DNA of 64,000 nt from CBDDHT01 sp965227905 (GCA_965227905.1 OZ245780.1:3906001-3970000), one strand, 5' to 3'. Positions 17,727-27,601 are shown, counted from the first letter of the stretch. The notes: generated by a model from the sequence alone, not told the origin. A program made the numbers and translations.

Positions 17727-19754
17727 TCACGCGGCTTCCGCCGGTTTGTTTCCTGAGGCATCTTTCGATGCCAGATAATGCAAGGGCCCGCCGCGGAATG
17801 GCGCAAAGCCGGTTCCGAAGATGACGCCGGCATCGACATGGTCGGCACTCTCGACCACCTCTTCGGCAAGGCATTTTTCGCACTCATCCAGCATCGGCTG
17901 CACGAGTTCTTCACCCAACTTCATAAGGTCGTCATCGTCGAAAGCGTCATCGTCGATGTCTTCCCGAACCGGCTTGTCCTTTTCCCAGACATAAAAGCCT
18001 TCGCCCGATTTCTTGCCGAGCTTGCCGCTCTTGACCATCAGATCGAGTTTGCTGCCGGCCGCGGGCGCAATCCCCAGGATCTCAGCAACATGGGCGCAAA
18101 TGTCGATGCCGACCACGTCGGCGAGTTCAAGCGGTCCCATGGGCATTCCGAACTTGAGAGCCGCTTCGTCGATCTTTTCGCGACTCTCGCCATCGTCGAA
18201 ACGCTGCATGGCCGTCATCATGTAGCGTGCCAGCACGCGATTGACCAAAAAACCGGGCGTCGATTTGGTGACCAGCGGAAATTTGTTGATGGCTTTCACA
18301 AAGGCCGCCGCTTTCGAGACTTCGCCCGCATCGCTGTCCGGGGCACGGACAATCTCGACAAGCGGAAGCTTGGCCACTGGATTGAAAAAGTGGATCCCGA
18401 CCAGACGGCTGGGTCTATCCAGATCCTTGGCGATATCTTCGATCGGCAGCGAGGACGTATTGGTGGCCAGAACAGCATCCGGCTTCATGCGCTGCTCGAG
18501 ACCGCGCAAGACCTTCTGCTTGATATCCAGCTTTTCGATCACCGCCTCGATGACTACATCCGCCCGCGCGACATGACGGCCCTCAATGTCCGGTATAAGG
18601 CGTGCCATGGCGGTCTCAACGTCGCGCTTCTTCTTCAGACGCTTGCGGAAGAGCGACTTCGCCCGTCCAAGCGCCCGCTCGACGGTTTCGCGATTGAGAT
18701 CCTGCAAACTGACTTCCATATTCGAGAGCACGCACCACGCAGCGATATCGCCGCCCATGGTGCCGGCCCCGACCACATGAACACGCAAGGGTTTGAACCC
18801 TTTCACCGGCTCGTGCTTCTTCAGCATTTCGCTGAGGCGGAATACACGACGCAGATTGCGCGCCGTATCGCTGACCATGAGTGGCGCGAAAGCATGGGTC
18901 TCTTCGACTGCCATCCGTTTCAGATTACCGCCATGCTCCTCGAACAGATCGATAAGCCGGAACGGCGCGGCATAGTGCTCCTCGCGTACCTTATCTGCAG
19001 TCTTCTCGCGTATCTTCTTCGCCAGAAAACCGCGCGCCGGCGGCATGGCCATGATCCGCTTCCATAGCGGCAAACGTTTCGGACGACGCTTCTGGAGAAC
19101 GGCCTTCCGGGCGGCCCAACGCAGATTATGGTGGGTCGGCACCAACTGGTCGATCAAACCCATCGCCCGCGCTGGTCCCGGGCGCAGCATGCGTCCCGTG
19201 AGCATGATGCCCATGGCATTCATGGCGCCCGCATGTTTGAGAGACCGAACAGAACCGTTGAGCCCGGGAAAGATCCCCAGCTTGACTTCCGGGAAGCCGA
19301 ACCGCGTTCCGTCTTCCCGGTCTCCGATCCGGTAGTGGCAGGCCAATGCCAGTTCGAGTCCGCCTCCAAGGCAGAAACCATGGATCGCAGCCACGACCGG
19401 AACCTTCATCCGCTCGATGCGATCGAAGAGGGCGAGCACGGCTTTGACGGCGGCTTCGACTTCGGCCTCCGAAGTAAGATTATCGAACTCCCGAATATCG
19501 GCACCGGCGATGAAATTATCTTCCTTGCCGGACATGATCACAAGTCCGCGGATATTGCCCGCACTCGATCCGTTTTCGACGGCGGAGACGATGATACCGA
19601 GCTCTTCGGTGGCACGTCGGCCGAGCGAATTCATGGCCTCGCCTTCGCGATCAAAGACCGCCCAGGCAAGTCCTTCGAAATCGACGGTGAAACGCCAGTC
19701 CTTGAGTTGGCTGGTATCGGAGGCCGATTTGGCCACGGCTTCAGTACTGGTCAT
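17727..19754 (-). CDS. fadJ: Bifunctional enoyl-CoA hydratase / 3-hydroxyacyl-CoA dehydrogenase (FadJ/FadB type)
   Basis: The 675-residue protein carries the two middle steps of beta-oxidation in one chain. Residues ~25-210 are the crotonase domain (FIAGADIREFDN and AIHGFCLGGGLELALACHYR, an oxyanion-hole region). Residues ~320-500 are the NAD-binding dehydrogenase half (RVHVVGAGTMGGDIAAWC, ATNTSSLPIEDIAKDLDRPSRLVGIHFFNPVAKLPLVEIV with the catalytic His). The C-terminal HAD domain follows. Its ATG overlaps the fadE stop by four bases, implying translational coupling. FadJ is a best guess; FadB-like proteins have the same layout. Confidence 0.93.
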   Translation of the reverse strand: MTSTEAVAKSASDTSQLKDWRFTVDFEGLAWAVFDREGEAMNSLGRRATEELGIIVSAVENGSSAGNIRGLVIMSGKEDNFIAGADIREFDNLTSEAEVEAAVKAVLALFDRIERMKVPVVAAIHGFCLGGGLELALACHYRIGDREDGTRFGFPEVKLGIFPGLNGSVRSLKHAGAMNAMGIMLTGRMLRPGPARAMGLIDQLVPTHHNLRWAARKAVLQKRRPKRLPLWKRIMAMPPARGFLAKKIREKTADKVREEHYAAPFRLIDLFEEHGGNLKRMAVEETHAFAPLMVSDTARNLRRVFRLSEMLKKHEPVKGFKPLRVHVVGAGTMGGDIAAWCVLSNMEVSLQDLNRETVERALGRAKSLFRKRLKKKRDVETAMARLIPDIEGRHVARADVVIEAVIEKLDIKQKVLRGLEQRMKPDAVLATNTSSLPIEDIAKDLDRPSRLVGIHFFNPVAKLPLVEIVRAPDSDAGEVSKAAAFVKAINKFPLVTKSTPGFLVNRVLARYMMTAMQRFDDGESREKIDEAALKFGMPMGPLELADVVGIDICAHVAEILGIAPAAGSKLDLMVKSGKLGKKSGEGFYVWEKDKPVREDIDDDAFDDDDLMKLGEELVQPMLDECEKCLAEEVVESADHVDAGVIFGTGFAPFRGGPLHYLASKDASGNKPAEAA

Positions 19755-22237
19755 TCGGCGGCGACACTCCCGACATCGGGCTCTTGAGCCTTGCGCGTGA
19801 TCTCTTCCGGAGAGAAGTGATCGACAGCGATAACCGCTTCGACGAGATCCTCGACCTCTTTCAAGGCTTTGGCTTCGTCCACGGTGAGGATGCCTTTTTC
19901 CTCTGCTTCCCCGATCCAGTCAATCGTATGATAGCGCCTGACGAGGCCCTTACGCACAGCCTGCTCGAGTTTCTTGTCCGCATCCTCGGCCGCGATGACC
20001 TTGGCGAGCGTGTATTCGAGTTTACCGATGGGATCGTCCGGATCTTCGGTAACGAAGATGTCGCGCGTAAGGCGATCGCGGACTGCACCCGGCTCAATGA
20101 CGAGGCGCACGACCGACTTGGCAAGCGCATCGCTTGCCGGCGCATGACGCCTGCCTAGCGGGAAAGCCAGAACGCGGAGCATTGGCCGGGCCCAGAAAAC
20201 GGGGAAATTGCGAACCGCACCATAGAGCGCATCCTCGAAACGGTGCAGTGCGTTGCTCGCACAATAATCCAGGATCGGCAGATCGGCGGATGGCATCCCA
20301 TCGTCTTCGAAGCGCTTCAGAATGCAGGAAAGGAAGTAAAGTTCGCTCAGGGCATCGGCAAGACGCCCGGTAAGCTTCTGCTTAACCTTCATACCGCCGC
20401 CAAGAAGCGCCACGGTCATGTCGGCTACAAGCGCAAAATTGCGGCTTCCGCGTGAAAGCTCCTTATACCAGCGCCGCGTCCTGCCCGAGTTTTCGGGTGC
20501 CGAAGACAAGGCCCCGAAGGTCAGATTTTGGGCGAAGGCGCCGAAGATGTTCGCCATTGCAAAGGACACATGCCCCTCGAAAGCTTCTTCGAAGTCGTCG
20601 AGACCTTGTTCTTCGTCCCAATGCTGCAGCGCTTGCACCTCCTGATAGAGCCAGGGGTGGCTCCGCAACGCTCCTTGCGCAAAGGTAATGAGTGTGCGCG
20701 TCAGGATGTTTGCGCCCTCGACCGTGATGGCGACCGGCACCATCTGGTAGGCGGACTGCAAGTAGTTGCTTGGTCCATCGCAAATCGCGCGCCCGCCATG
20801 AATGTCGAAGGCGTCGTTTACGCACTGGCGCATCCGCTCGGTCGACTGATATTTGAGCAGTGCCGAGATGACGGCCGGTTTTTCGCCGGCCGAAACCATC
20901 GAGGCCGTCGCTGCCCTCGCAGCCTCCAGGACATAAGCGGACTCCGCGATCCGCGCCAAGGGCTCTTCGATCCCTTCCATACGTGCAATCGGAAGGCCGA
21001 ACTGCTTACGGATCCGCGCATAGGCCGTCGAGGTTCGCAGCGTCATCTTGGCCGCCGCCGTGCTCGACGCCGGCAGTGAAATCGAGCGGCCCGCGGAGAG
21101 GCACTCCATCAGCATGCGCCACCCCTGCCCGGCACGCTCCGATCCACCGATGACCCAGTCCATGGGAACGAAGACATCGCGGCCCCAGTTGGGACCGTTC
21201 GGGAAAGCCGCACCGCATGGCAGATGCCGGCGCCCGATTTCGACGCCCTTATGGTCGGTAGGGATCAAGGCCAGCGTAATTCCGAGATCTTCGCCGCGGC
21301 CAAGTTGGTTCTCAGGGTCGAACAGGCGGAACGCCAAGCCAAGCAACGTCGCGTTGGGGCCAAGGGAGATATAGCGCTTATCCCAATTAAGGCGGATGCC
21401 CAGCACTTCCTTGCCGTCATGCATCCCCTTCTCGACCATGCCGATGTCACGCATGGTGGCGGCATCGGATCCGGACGTCGGCCCGGTCAGCGCAAAGCAC
21501 GGCACCTCATCGCCGCGCGCCAGTCTCGGCAGATAATGAGATTTCTGATCATCGGTCCCGTATTTCTCGATCAGCTCGCCAGGCCCGAGCGAATTCGGTA
21601 CCATCACGATCGTCACGGCATCGGGACTGCGCGACGCGAGCTTGCCGAGAATGAGGGATTGAGCCTGCGCCGAAAATCCAAGTCCGCCATGCTCGCGAGA
21701 GATGAGCATGCCAAGAAAGCCCTTCTCGGAGACGAACTTCCAGACATCCTCGGGTATTTCCCGATGATTGTTGCGAATGTCCCAGTCGTCGAGCAGCTTG
21801 CAGAGCTCTTCCGTCGGCCCGTCGAGAAAAGCCTTCTCCTCCGCCGTCAGCGCAATCGGCGAAACGGATTCGAGTTTCGACCAGTCCGGCTCGCCTGAGA
21901 AGAGTTCGGCATCCCAACCGACGGTCCCGGCCTCAAGTGCTGCACGCTCGGTATCGGACACCCGCGGCATGATTTTCCTGAGCATTTTGAATGCGGGCTT
22001 GACGACCAGCAGCCGCCGCACGGGCGGGATCGAAATCAGCGCCAAAAAACCGGCCAGCGCCCATCCGATCAACCCAAGCCCCCAGAAGGAGACAAACCCA
22101 TCCGCAAAGGGGAGTCCGATCTGGGCAATCAAGGTCAGGAGGGCAATGGCTCCCGCCCAGACAATCAGCGGCTGACGCCTCAGTGCGAGACAGGTCAAGG
22201 ACGCAAGCGCAAGCAGAAAAAAGAGCAGCGCAGACAT
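19751..22237 (-). CDS. fadE: Acyl-CoA dehydrogenase, FadE type with N-terminal membrane segments
   Basis: The 828-residue protein matches the long FadE form rather than the ~390-residue acyl-CoA dehydrogenases. It starts with two or three hydrophobic segments (residues 1-75) that tether it to the inner membrane. The acyl-CoA dehydrogenase core follows (FVSEKGFLGMLISREHGGLGFSAQAQS, PCFALTGPTSGSDAATM, IHGGRAICDGPSNYLQSAYQ) and then the C-terminal extension typical of this family. It catalyses the first, FAD-dependent step of beta-oxidation. It is the first gene of a three-gene operon and is divergent from an ArsR-type regulator, which is the obvious candidate to control it. Confidence 0.94.
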   Translation of the reverse strand: MSALLFFLLALASLTCLALRRQPLIVWAGAIALLTLIAQIGLPFADGFVSFWGLGLIGWALAGFLALISIPPVRRLLVVKPAFKMLRKIMPRVSDTERAALEAGTVGWDAELFSGEPDWSKLESVSPIALTAEEKAFLDGPTEELCKLLDDWDIRNNHREIPEDVWKFVSEKGFLGMLISREHGGLGFSAQAQSLILGKLASRSPDAVTIVMVPNSLGPGELIEKYGTDDQKSHYLPRLARGDEVPCFALTGPTSGSDAATMRDIGMVEKGMHDGKEVLGIRLNWDKRYISLGPNATLLGLAFRLFDPENQLGRGEDLGITLALIPTDHKGVEIGRRHLPCGAAFPNGPNWGRDVFVPMDWVIGGSERAGQGWRMLMECLSAGRSISLPASSTAAAKMTLRTSTAYARIRKQFGLPIARMEGIEEPLARIAESAYVLEAARAATASMVSAGEKPAVISALLKYQSTERMRQCVNDAFDIHGGRAICDGPSNYLQSAYQMVPVAITVEGANILTRTLITFAQGALRSHPWLYQEVQALQHWDEEQGLDDFEEAFEGHVSFAMANIFGAFAQNLTFGALSSAPENSGRTRRWYKELSRGSRNFALVADMTVALLGGGMKVKQKLTGRLADALSELYFLSCILKRFEDDGMPSADLPILDYCASNALHRFEDALYGAVRNFPVFWARPMLRVLAFPLGRRHAPASDALAKSVVRLVIEPGAVRDRLTRDIFVTEDPDDPIGKLEYTLAKVIAAEDADKKLEQAVRKGLVRRYHTIDWIGEAEEKGILTVDEAKALKEVEDLVEAVIAVDHFSPEEITRKAQEPDVGSVAAE

Positions 22238-22461
22238 GATTCACATTCCTCAAGCTTCGGTCGGGCGGACAAGACAGTCGGCCCTACCGCATTTCGCAAC
22301 GCGATTCTCTCGATTCAAGGTGATTATACCCCGACTGGCGCCCGCGGCGATCAGAATTGAAGAGAATTGACCATGCTACAAGACACCACCTTGCGGATGC
22401 CTGTTGCATTGCCTAACGTCAAGTCGTCGCGGAGGAAGCGACAAGCCGGCAATGGAACAGC

Positions 22462-22836
22462 ATGGCGCATATCACAGACAGCCGGACCGATACAGAATCC
22501 GGCGAAATTGAACCAAGCGTAACCGAAGAGACTCGGGCAGCAGCCAATGCCGCAGCGGATCTCCTGCGCGCCATGGCGAGCCCCCATCGCATGATGATCC
22601 TCTGCCTCCTCATGGAAGGGCGCAAGACCGTCACCGAGATCTGCCAGGCGATCGGTGCCCGCCAGAGTCTGATTTCCCAACATCTCACCCGCCTCAGGCT
22701 CGACGGTCTGGTGAAGGCGGAGCGGCGCGGCCACTACGCCTACTACTCCCTCACCGACACGATCGCCAAAGATCTCGTCTCCACACTCCATGCGCATTTT
22801 TGTTCCGGTGAGAAAGCTGACAACGCGTCGCGGTAA
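22462..22836 (+). CDS. ArsR-family winged-helix transcriptional regulator
   Basis: The 124-residue protein has the ArsR/SmtB helix-turn-helix: ADLLRAMASPHRMMILCLLMEGRKTVTEICQAIGARQSLISQHLTRLRLDGLVKAERRGHYAYYSL. The classical alpha-3 metal motif ELCVCDL is replaced by EICQAIG, so metal sensing by that site is unlikely; Cys48-like and Cys57-like residues remain and could respond to redox or other signals. The start lies 224 bp from the fadE start on the opposite strand, so it probably regulates the beta-oxidation operon and itself. Confidence 0.9.
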   Translation: MAHITDSRTDTESGEIEPSVTEETRAAANAAADLLRAMASPHRMMILCLLMEGRKTVTEICQAIGARQSLISQHLTRLRLDGLVKAERRGHYAYYSLTDTIAKDLVSTLHAHFCSGEKADNASR

Positions 22837-22854
22837 CTAAGATCAATTTCGGCC

Positions 22855-23214
22855 TTGGACATGCACATGGTCGACAAAAAAGCACTCAAGCGGCGATATC
22901 GCCGGCTAGCGAAGATCTGCGAAGCACTCTGGAATGAATTCGATCCGATAGGTGTCGTGGACGACGAGATTCATGACGGCGGAATTCCGATCTTGGACGA
23001 GTACAGTTCGTATGTTCCGCAAACTGTGAGACTGGTCCTGGACGGAGCCGATCGAAGTCAATTCCGCTTTTACATCGAATGCGTCTGTGAAGATCAGATA
23101 GGCTTAACAGGATCGTCGTCCGAGATTGACGTGTTTACGACGAAGCTTGCTGCTCTGGCTGAAGCGGAGGCGAAATCGGGGCACCACGCTGAAACTCCCG
23201 ACTGTGGCAAATAG
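22855..23214 (+). CDS. Small hypothetical protein, DUF1871-like pattern
   Basis: The 119-residue product is not firmly recognised. It shows the pattern ALWNEFDPIGVVDDEI...LDEYSSYVPQTVRLVLDGADRSQF, which recalls small proteins that share W-(D/N)-P-(I/L)-G followed by DEY..Y, a DUF1871-like layout often seen among immunity or helper proteins. It lies 18 bp after the arsR-type gene on the same strand and may be cotranscribed. The start at 22855 could instead be the ATG at 22861 or 22867. No function can be assigned. Confidence 0.6.
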   Translation: MDMHMVDKKALKRRYRRLAKICEALWNEFDPIGVVDDEIHDGGIPILDEYSSYVPQTVRLVLDGADRSQFRFYIECVCEDQIGLTGSSSEIDVFTTKLAALAEAEAKSGHHAETPDCGK

Positions 23215-23301
23215 CGGAACTTGTCTTGAAAGCCTGGATTCGCTAAGCGTCGTCCTGCCTTGCAGAGGGCGTATTCTCAATCGCGACAGAGGACGAAAGC
23301 G

Positions 23302-23544
23302 ATGGCAGACGATCCGATTCCGGCACAACTCGGTCCCTATCTCGTCGAAGTCGAGGAAGGCCGGCGCTATTTCTGGTGCCGTTGCGGCAAGAGCCAGAAG
23401 CAACCGTTTTGCGACGGCTCCCATAAAGATACCGGCATCGAGCCCTACGCCTTTGTTGCCGAAAAGACGGAAACCGTGAATCTCTGCGGCTGCAAGGATA
23501 CGGGAGACGAGCCTTTCTGCGATGGATCGCACAATCTCATGTAG
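23302..23544 (+). CDS. CDGSH-type iron-sulfur domain protein
   Basis: The 80-residue protein contains two CDGSH motifs. The first is WCRCGKSQKQPFCDGSH (three Cys and one His, the classic 2Fe-2S ligand set) and the second NLCGCKDTGDEPFCDGSH. Tandem-motif CDGSH proteins bind two 2Fe-2S clusters and are thought to act in electron transfer or redox sensing. I start it at the ATG at 23302 (MADDPIPAQLGPY); the frame opens at 23260 but those residues are not family-like. Confidence 0.9.
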   Translation: MADDPIPAQLGPYLVEVEEGRRYFWCRCGKSQKQPFCDGSHKDTGIEPYAFVAEKTETVNLCGCKDTGDEPFCDGSHNLM

Positions 23545-23716
23545 ACTTAGGGCTTAGACGCCCCGCGCTTGCCCTCTCCTGCCGTTGTCATCACTCGGCC
23601 CATGGGGTTAACTAGCTGCTCAAAACACGACGGGGCTCGTAGCATACTGTCGAGCATTAGGTCATGACCTAGTCCGCGTGCCGTTTTTTGGGGGCAAATT
23701 CAGGCAGGCGCTCAGC

Positions 23717-24631
23717 ATGGAATATTTTCTTCAGCAGTTGATCAATGGCGTAACGCTCGGCTCGATCTACGGGCTCATCGCCATCGGCTACACGATGGTC
23801 TACGGCATTATCGGCATGATCAACTTCGCCCATGGAGACATCTTCATGGTCGGGGCCTTCATCTCGCTGATCGTTTTCATTGCACTTTCCGCACTCGGCA
23901 TCACCTTCGTGCCACTGGCCCTCGTGCTGGTATTGTTCATGGCAATGTTCTTGACGTCTGTTTGGGGATGGACGGTCGAGCGCATTGCCTATCGCCCCTT
24001 GCGCGGTTCATTCCGACTAGCACCGCTTATCACTGCAATCGGCATGTCTCTTGCGCTTCAGAATTTCGTCCAGATCGCTCAAGGCGCACGCGTGAAGCCG
24101 CTTCAGCCTGTCATTACCGGCAGTTATTCCCTGATGGAGACCGACGGATTCATTGTGAATCTGTCGAACATTCAAATACTGATTGTTCTGACCACGATCA
24201 CCCTTATGGGCATCTTCTCACTGATCATTGCAAAAACCTCGCTTGGCCGGGCACAGCGCGCCTGTGAACAGGACCGGGTCATGGCATCGCTCCTTGGCGT
24301 CAATGTTGATCGCACCATCTCTCTGACATTCGTGATGGGTGCATCGCTCGCCGCCGTCGCAGGTTTGATGTTCATGCTCTATTACGGTGTCATCGACTTC
24401 TATATCGGGTTCGTCGCGGGGATTAAGGCTTTCACCGCCGCCGTTCTCGGGGGCATCGGATCCCTACCCGGCGCCATGCTCGGCGGTATGATCATCGGGT
24501 TGATCGAAGTCTTCTGGTCGGCCTATTTCACGGTCGAGTATAAGGACGTCGCGGCCTTTTCGATTCTTGCCATTGTGCTGATCTTCATGCCCTCCGGCCT
24601 TCTTGGTCGTCCCGAGGTCGAGAAAGTATGA
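23717..24631 (+). CDS. livH: Branched-chain amino acid ABC transporter permease LivH
   Basis: The 304-residue permease begins MEYFLQQLINGVTLGSIYGLIAIGYTMVYGIIGMINFAHGD, the LivH signature, and spans the membrane about eight times. It forms the inner-membrane channel with LivM for leucine, isoleucine, valine or related substrates. I chose the ATG at 23717; the frame is open to 23678 but the family starts here. Its last four bases overlap livM (ATGA), the first of three such couplings in this operon. Confidence 0.95.
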   Translation: MEYFLQQLINGVTLGSIYGLIAIGYTMVYGIIGMINFAHGDIFMVGAFISLIVFIALSALGITFVPLALVLVLFMAMFLTSVWGWTVERIAYRPLRGSFRLAPLITAIGMSLALQNFVQIAQGARVKPLQPVITGSYSLMETDGFIVNLSNIQILIVLTTITLMGIFSLIIAKTSLGRAQRACEQDRVMASLLGVNVDRTISLTFVMGASLAAVAGLMFMLYYGVIDFYIGFVAGIKAFTAAVLGGIGSLPGAMLGGMIIGLIEVFWSAYFTVEYKDVAAFSILAIVLIFMPSGLLGRPEVEKV

Positions 24632-26040
24632 ACCGCGTGGCGTCGGACATGGAACCCTCACCGGCTGACAGCAACAACGCCATACCATCCATCAGCAGCA
24701 CGCTCCCGGCCGCCCTTAAAGATTCATTGATTGCCGGAGCAATCGCCCTTGCCCTCGCGATCCCTCTGCTGAGCACCCAAACGGTCCAGGAAGCCGACGG
24801 GCTCACGGTTGTCGGGCGGTGGTCCTACGCCCTGGTCGCTGCGGGTGTTGTGTTTGGCGGACGTCTTCTCCTGCGACTCTTCTGGTGGGACAGGCCATCG
24901 GCACAATCTTCGGCCGGCGATGCAGCCGCCAGCCTTGTCCGCCCGCTTGCGTTTGCCGGCAAGGCGATCGCGCCGGTTCTGTTTCTGATCGGGGTCCTGC
25001 TGCCGTTCCTGCTCCTCTCTTTTCTGTCTCCGAGCCAGTCTCGCCCCTGGATGGATCTCGCCATCCTGGTCATGACGTACGTCATGCTCGGCTGGGGCCT
25101 GAACATTGTGGTCGGATTAGCTGGATTGCTCGACCTCGGCTATGTCGCCTTTTATGCCGTTGGCGCCTATTCATTCGCCCTTATCTCGATCCATTTCGGT
25201 CTGTCATTTTGGATCTGTCTGCCGCTTGCCGGCATCCTGGCGGCGTTCTGGGGGATTATTCTCGGATTTCCCGTTCTACGCCTACGCGGCGATTACCTGG
25301 CGATTGTGACCCTTGCCTTCGGGGAGATCATCCGCGTCGTCTTATTGAATTGGTATGAGTTGACCAAAGGTCCCGATGGCCTCTCGGGGATTCCGCGCCC
25401 AAGCTTCTTCGGTCTCGAATTCAAGCGGTTTGGTGAGGGAACGTTTGCCGACTTTTTCGGCATCGCCTATTCGCCGATCCACCGGATCATCTATCTCTAT
25501 TACATTATTTTTGTCCTGGCGCTGATCACCAACATGGTGACACTGCGATTGCGGCAGTTGCCGCTCGGTCGCGCATGGGAAGCGCTACGCGAAGATGAGA
25601 TCGCCTGCCGTTCGCTTGGCATCAATACGACCAACACCAAGCTTTCAGCCTTTGCCATCGGCGCCATGTTCGGCGGCTTCGCGGGCTCGTTCTTTGCAAC
25701 GAGACAAGGCTTTATCTCTCCGGAATCTTTCACTTTTATCGAGTCTGCCATCATCCTCGCGATTGTCGTGCTTGGCGGGCTCGGCAGTCAGGTCGGTGTC
25801 GTCATTGCCTCCGTCGTCATGATCGGCGGACTTGAGATGCTTCGTGATCTCACATTCCTCAAGACGCTCTTCGGCGAAGGATTCGATCCAACGGTCTACC
25901 GCATGCTTATCTTCGGGGGGGCCATGGTGGCGATCATGGTCTGGCGGCCGCGCGGTCTGATTTCGACACGCACACCGTCGATTGCGCTGAAAGAACGGAA
26001 AGCCATATCCAGCGATCTGGTTGGCGAGGGTCACGGATGA
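24628..26040 (+). CDS. livM: Branched-chain amino acid ABC transporter permease LivM
   Basis: The 470-residue permease has the LivM core (VGLAGLLDLGYVAFYAVGAYSFALI, FPVLRLRGDYLAIVTLAFGEIIRVVLLNWYELTKGPDGLSGIPRP, GRAWEALREDEIACRSLGIN). It also has an N-terminal extension of about 140 residues with extra hydrophobic segments, as in other alphaproteobacterial LivM proteins. It pairs with LivH. ATGA overlaps join it to livH upstream and livG downstream. Confidence 0.95.
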   Translation: MNRVASDMEPSPADSNNAIPSISSTLPAALKDSLIAGAIALALAIPLLSTQTVQEADGLTVVGRWSYALVAAGVVFGGRLLLRLFWWDRPSAQSSAGDAAASLVRPLAFAGKAIAPVLFLIGVLLPFLLLSFLSPSQSRPWMDLAILVMTYVMLGWGLNIVVGLAGLLDLGYVAFYAVGAYSFALISIHFGLSFWICLPLAGILAAFWGIILGFPVLRLRGDYLAIVTLAFGEIIRVVLLNWYELTKGPDGLSGIPRPSFFGLEFKRFGEGTFADFFGIAYSPIHRIIYLYYIIFVLALITNMVTLRLRQLPLGRAWEALREDEIACRSLGINTTNTKLSAFAIGAMFGGFAGSFFATRQGFISPESFTFIESAIILAIVVLGGLGSQVGVVIASVVMIGGLEMLRDLTFLKTLFGEGFDPTVYRMLIFGGAMVAIMVWRPRGLISTRTPSIALKERKAISSDLVGEGHG

Positions 26041-26882
26041 AGGCCTGGGAAAACGATCCGGTTCTGAACGTCGAGCATCTCACGATGCGCTTCGGCGGTC
26101 TCGTGGCCATCGACGATTTGAGCTTTGCGGTTGCGCGTCATGACATCACCGCCCTGATCGGCCCCAACGGCGCCGGCAAGACGACCGTCTTCAACTGCAT
26201 CACCGGTTTCTATCAACCCTCGGAGGGTATGTTCACCCTCACCCACGACGATGGCACGTCGTTCCTGCTGGAGCGGCTCGATGACTTTCGGGTATGCCGC
26301 GCCGCGCGTGTCGCACGTACATTCCAGAATATTCGTCTCTTCGCCGGTATGACCGTTCTGGAAAACCTGTTGGTCGCGCAGCACAAACCGCTTATGCAGG
26401 CATCCAATTTCACGATCGGCGGGATTCTGCGCCTGCGCCGTTTCATGAAAGCCGAACGCGAGGCTGTTGATTTCGCAAGCTACTGGCTCGAGCGGATCAA
26501 TCTGATCGACCGGGCCGACGATCCTGCCGGCGATCTCCCCTATGGTGATCAACGCCGTCTCGAAATTGCCCGCGCGATGTGTACGCGCCCTGTCCTTCTC
26601 TGTTTGGACGAACCGGCTGCCGGCCTCAATCCGAGGGAGTCCAACGACCTCAACCAATTGCTGCTCAAGATCCGTGAAGAGGACCAGATCGCAATTCTGC
26701 TGATTGAGCACGATATGGGCGTGGTCATGGGAATTTCGGACCATATTGTTGTGCTCGACTATGGCGAGAAGATCGCTGACGGCACACCGGATGAGGTGCG
26801 GAGCGATCCCGCGGTCATCGCCGCCTATCTCGGTGTCGAAGACGAAGAAGTGGAAAAGGTCGAGCAGGAGATCGCATCATGA
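26037..26882 (+). CDS. livG: Branched-chain amino acid ABC transporter ATP-binding protein LivG
   Basis: The 281-residue ATPase has Walker A LIGPNGAGKTTVFNCITGFY and Walker B PVLLCLDEPAAGLNP. The signature region LPYGDQRRLEIARAM is the divergent form typical of LivG, and the H-loop is ILLIEHDMGVVM. It powers the LivHM permease with LivF. It overlaps livM and livF by four bases each. Confidence 0.95.
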   Translation: MKAWENDPVLNVEHLTMRFGGLVAIDDLSFAVARHDITALIGPNGAGKTTVFNCITGFYQPSEGMFTLTHDDGTSFLLERLDDFRVCRAARVARTFQNIRLFAGMTVLENLLVAQHKPLMQASNFTIGGILRLRRFMKAEREAVDFASYWLERINLIDRADDPAGDLPYGDQRRLEIARAMCTRPVLLCLDEPAAGLNPRESNDLNQLLLKIREEDQIAILLIEHDMGVVMGISDHIVVLDYGEKIADGTPDEVRSDPAVIAAYLGVEDEEVEKVEQEIAS

Positions 26883-27601
26883 GCGAGCCTCTCCTCAAGA
26901 TCCGCGGTGTCGAGACTTACTATGGCAAGATCAATGCGCTTCGCGGCGTCGACATCGACGTGCAGGAAGGCGAGATCGTGACAATGATCGGCGCCAACGG
27001 TGCCGGCAAGACCACCCTCATGATGACGATCTGCGGCAGTCCACGCGCGCGTTCGGGCCAGATCATTTATGACGGGCGCGACATCACCGGACTCGCGACC
27101 CACGAGATCATGCATCTTTCGATTGCCCAATCTCCGGAAGGCCGCCGCATCTTCCCGCGGATGACCGTACTGGAAAACCTCCAGATGGGTTCTGTCCTCG
27201 CTCATGACGATCATTTCGAGGAAGATCTCGCCATGGTCTATGAGCTGTTCCCGATCCTGAAAAAGCGCGCCGTGCAACGCGGTGGCACGCTTTCGGGCGG
27301 CGAACAGCAAATGCTTGCAATTGCCCGCGCGCTGATGGGCCGGCCCAAACTACTCCTGCTCGATGAGCCCTCACTTGGCCTTGCACCTTTGATCGTCCGC
27401 CAGATCTTCGATGTGATCAAAAAGCTCAACGAGGAGAGCGGCATCACGGTATTTCTCGTTGAGCAGAACGCCTACCATGCACTACGCCTCGCACACCGCG
27501 GCTATGTGATGGTCAACGGACAAATCACGTTGTCCGGCACGGGCGATGAACTTCTGCATATGGAAGAGGTTCGCGCGGCTTATCTCGAAGGTGGTGTCTA
27601 G
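26879..27601 (+). CDS. livF: Branched-chain amino acid ABC transporter ATP-binding protein LivF
   Basis: The 240-residue second ATPase has Walker A MIGANGAGKTTLMMTICG, signature TLSGGEQQMLAIARALM, Walker B PKLLLLDEPSLGLAP and H-loop VFLVEQNAYHAL, all typical of LivF. It follows livG with an ATGA overlap. Confidence 0.95.
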   Translation: MSEPLLKIRGVETYYGKINALRGVDIDVQEGEIVTMIGANGAGKTTLMMTICGSPRARSGQIIYDGRDITGLATHEIMHLSIAQSPEGRRIFPRMTVLENLQMGSVLAHDDHFEEDLAMVYELFPILKKRAVQRGGTLSGGEQQMLAIARALMGRPKLLLLDEPSLGLAPLIVRQIFDVIKKLNEESGITVFLVEQNAYHALRLAHRGYVMVNGQITLSGTGDELLHMEEVRAAYLEGGV

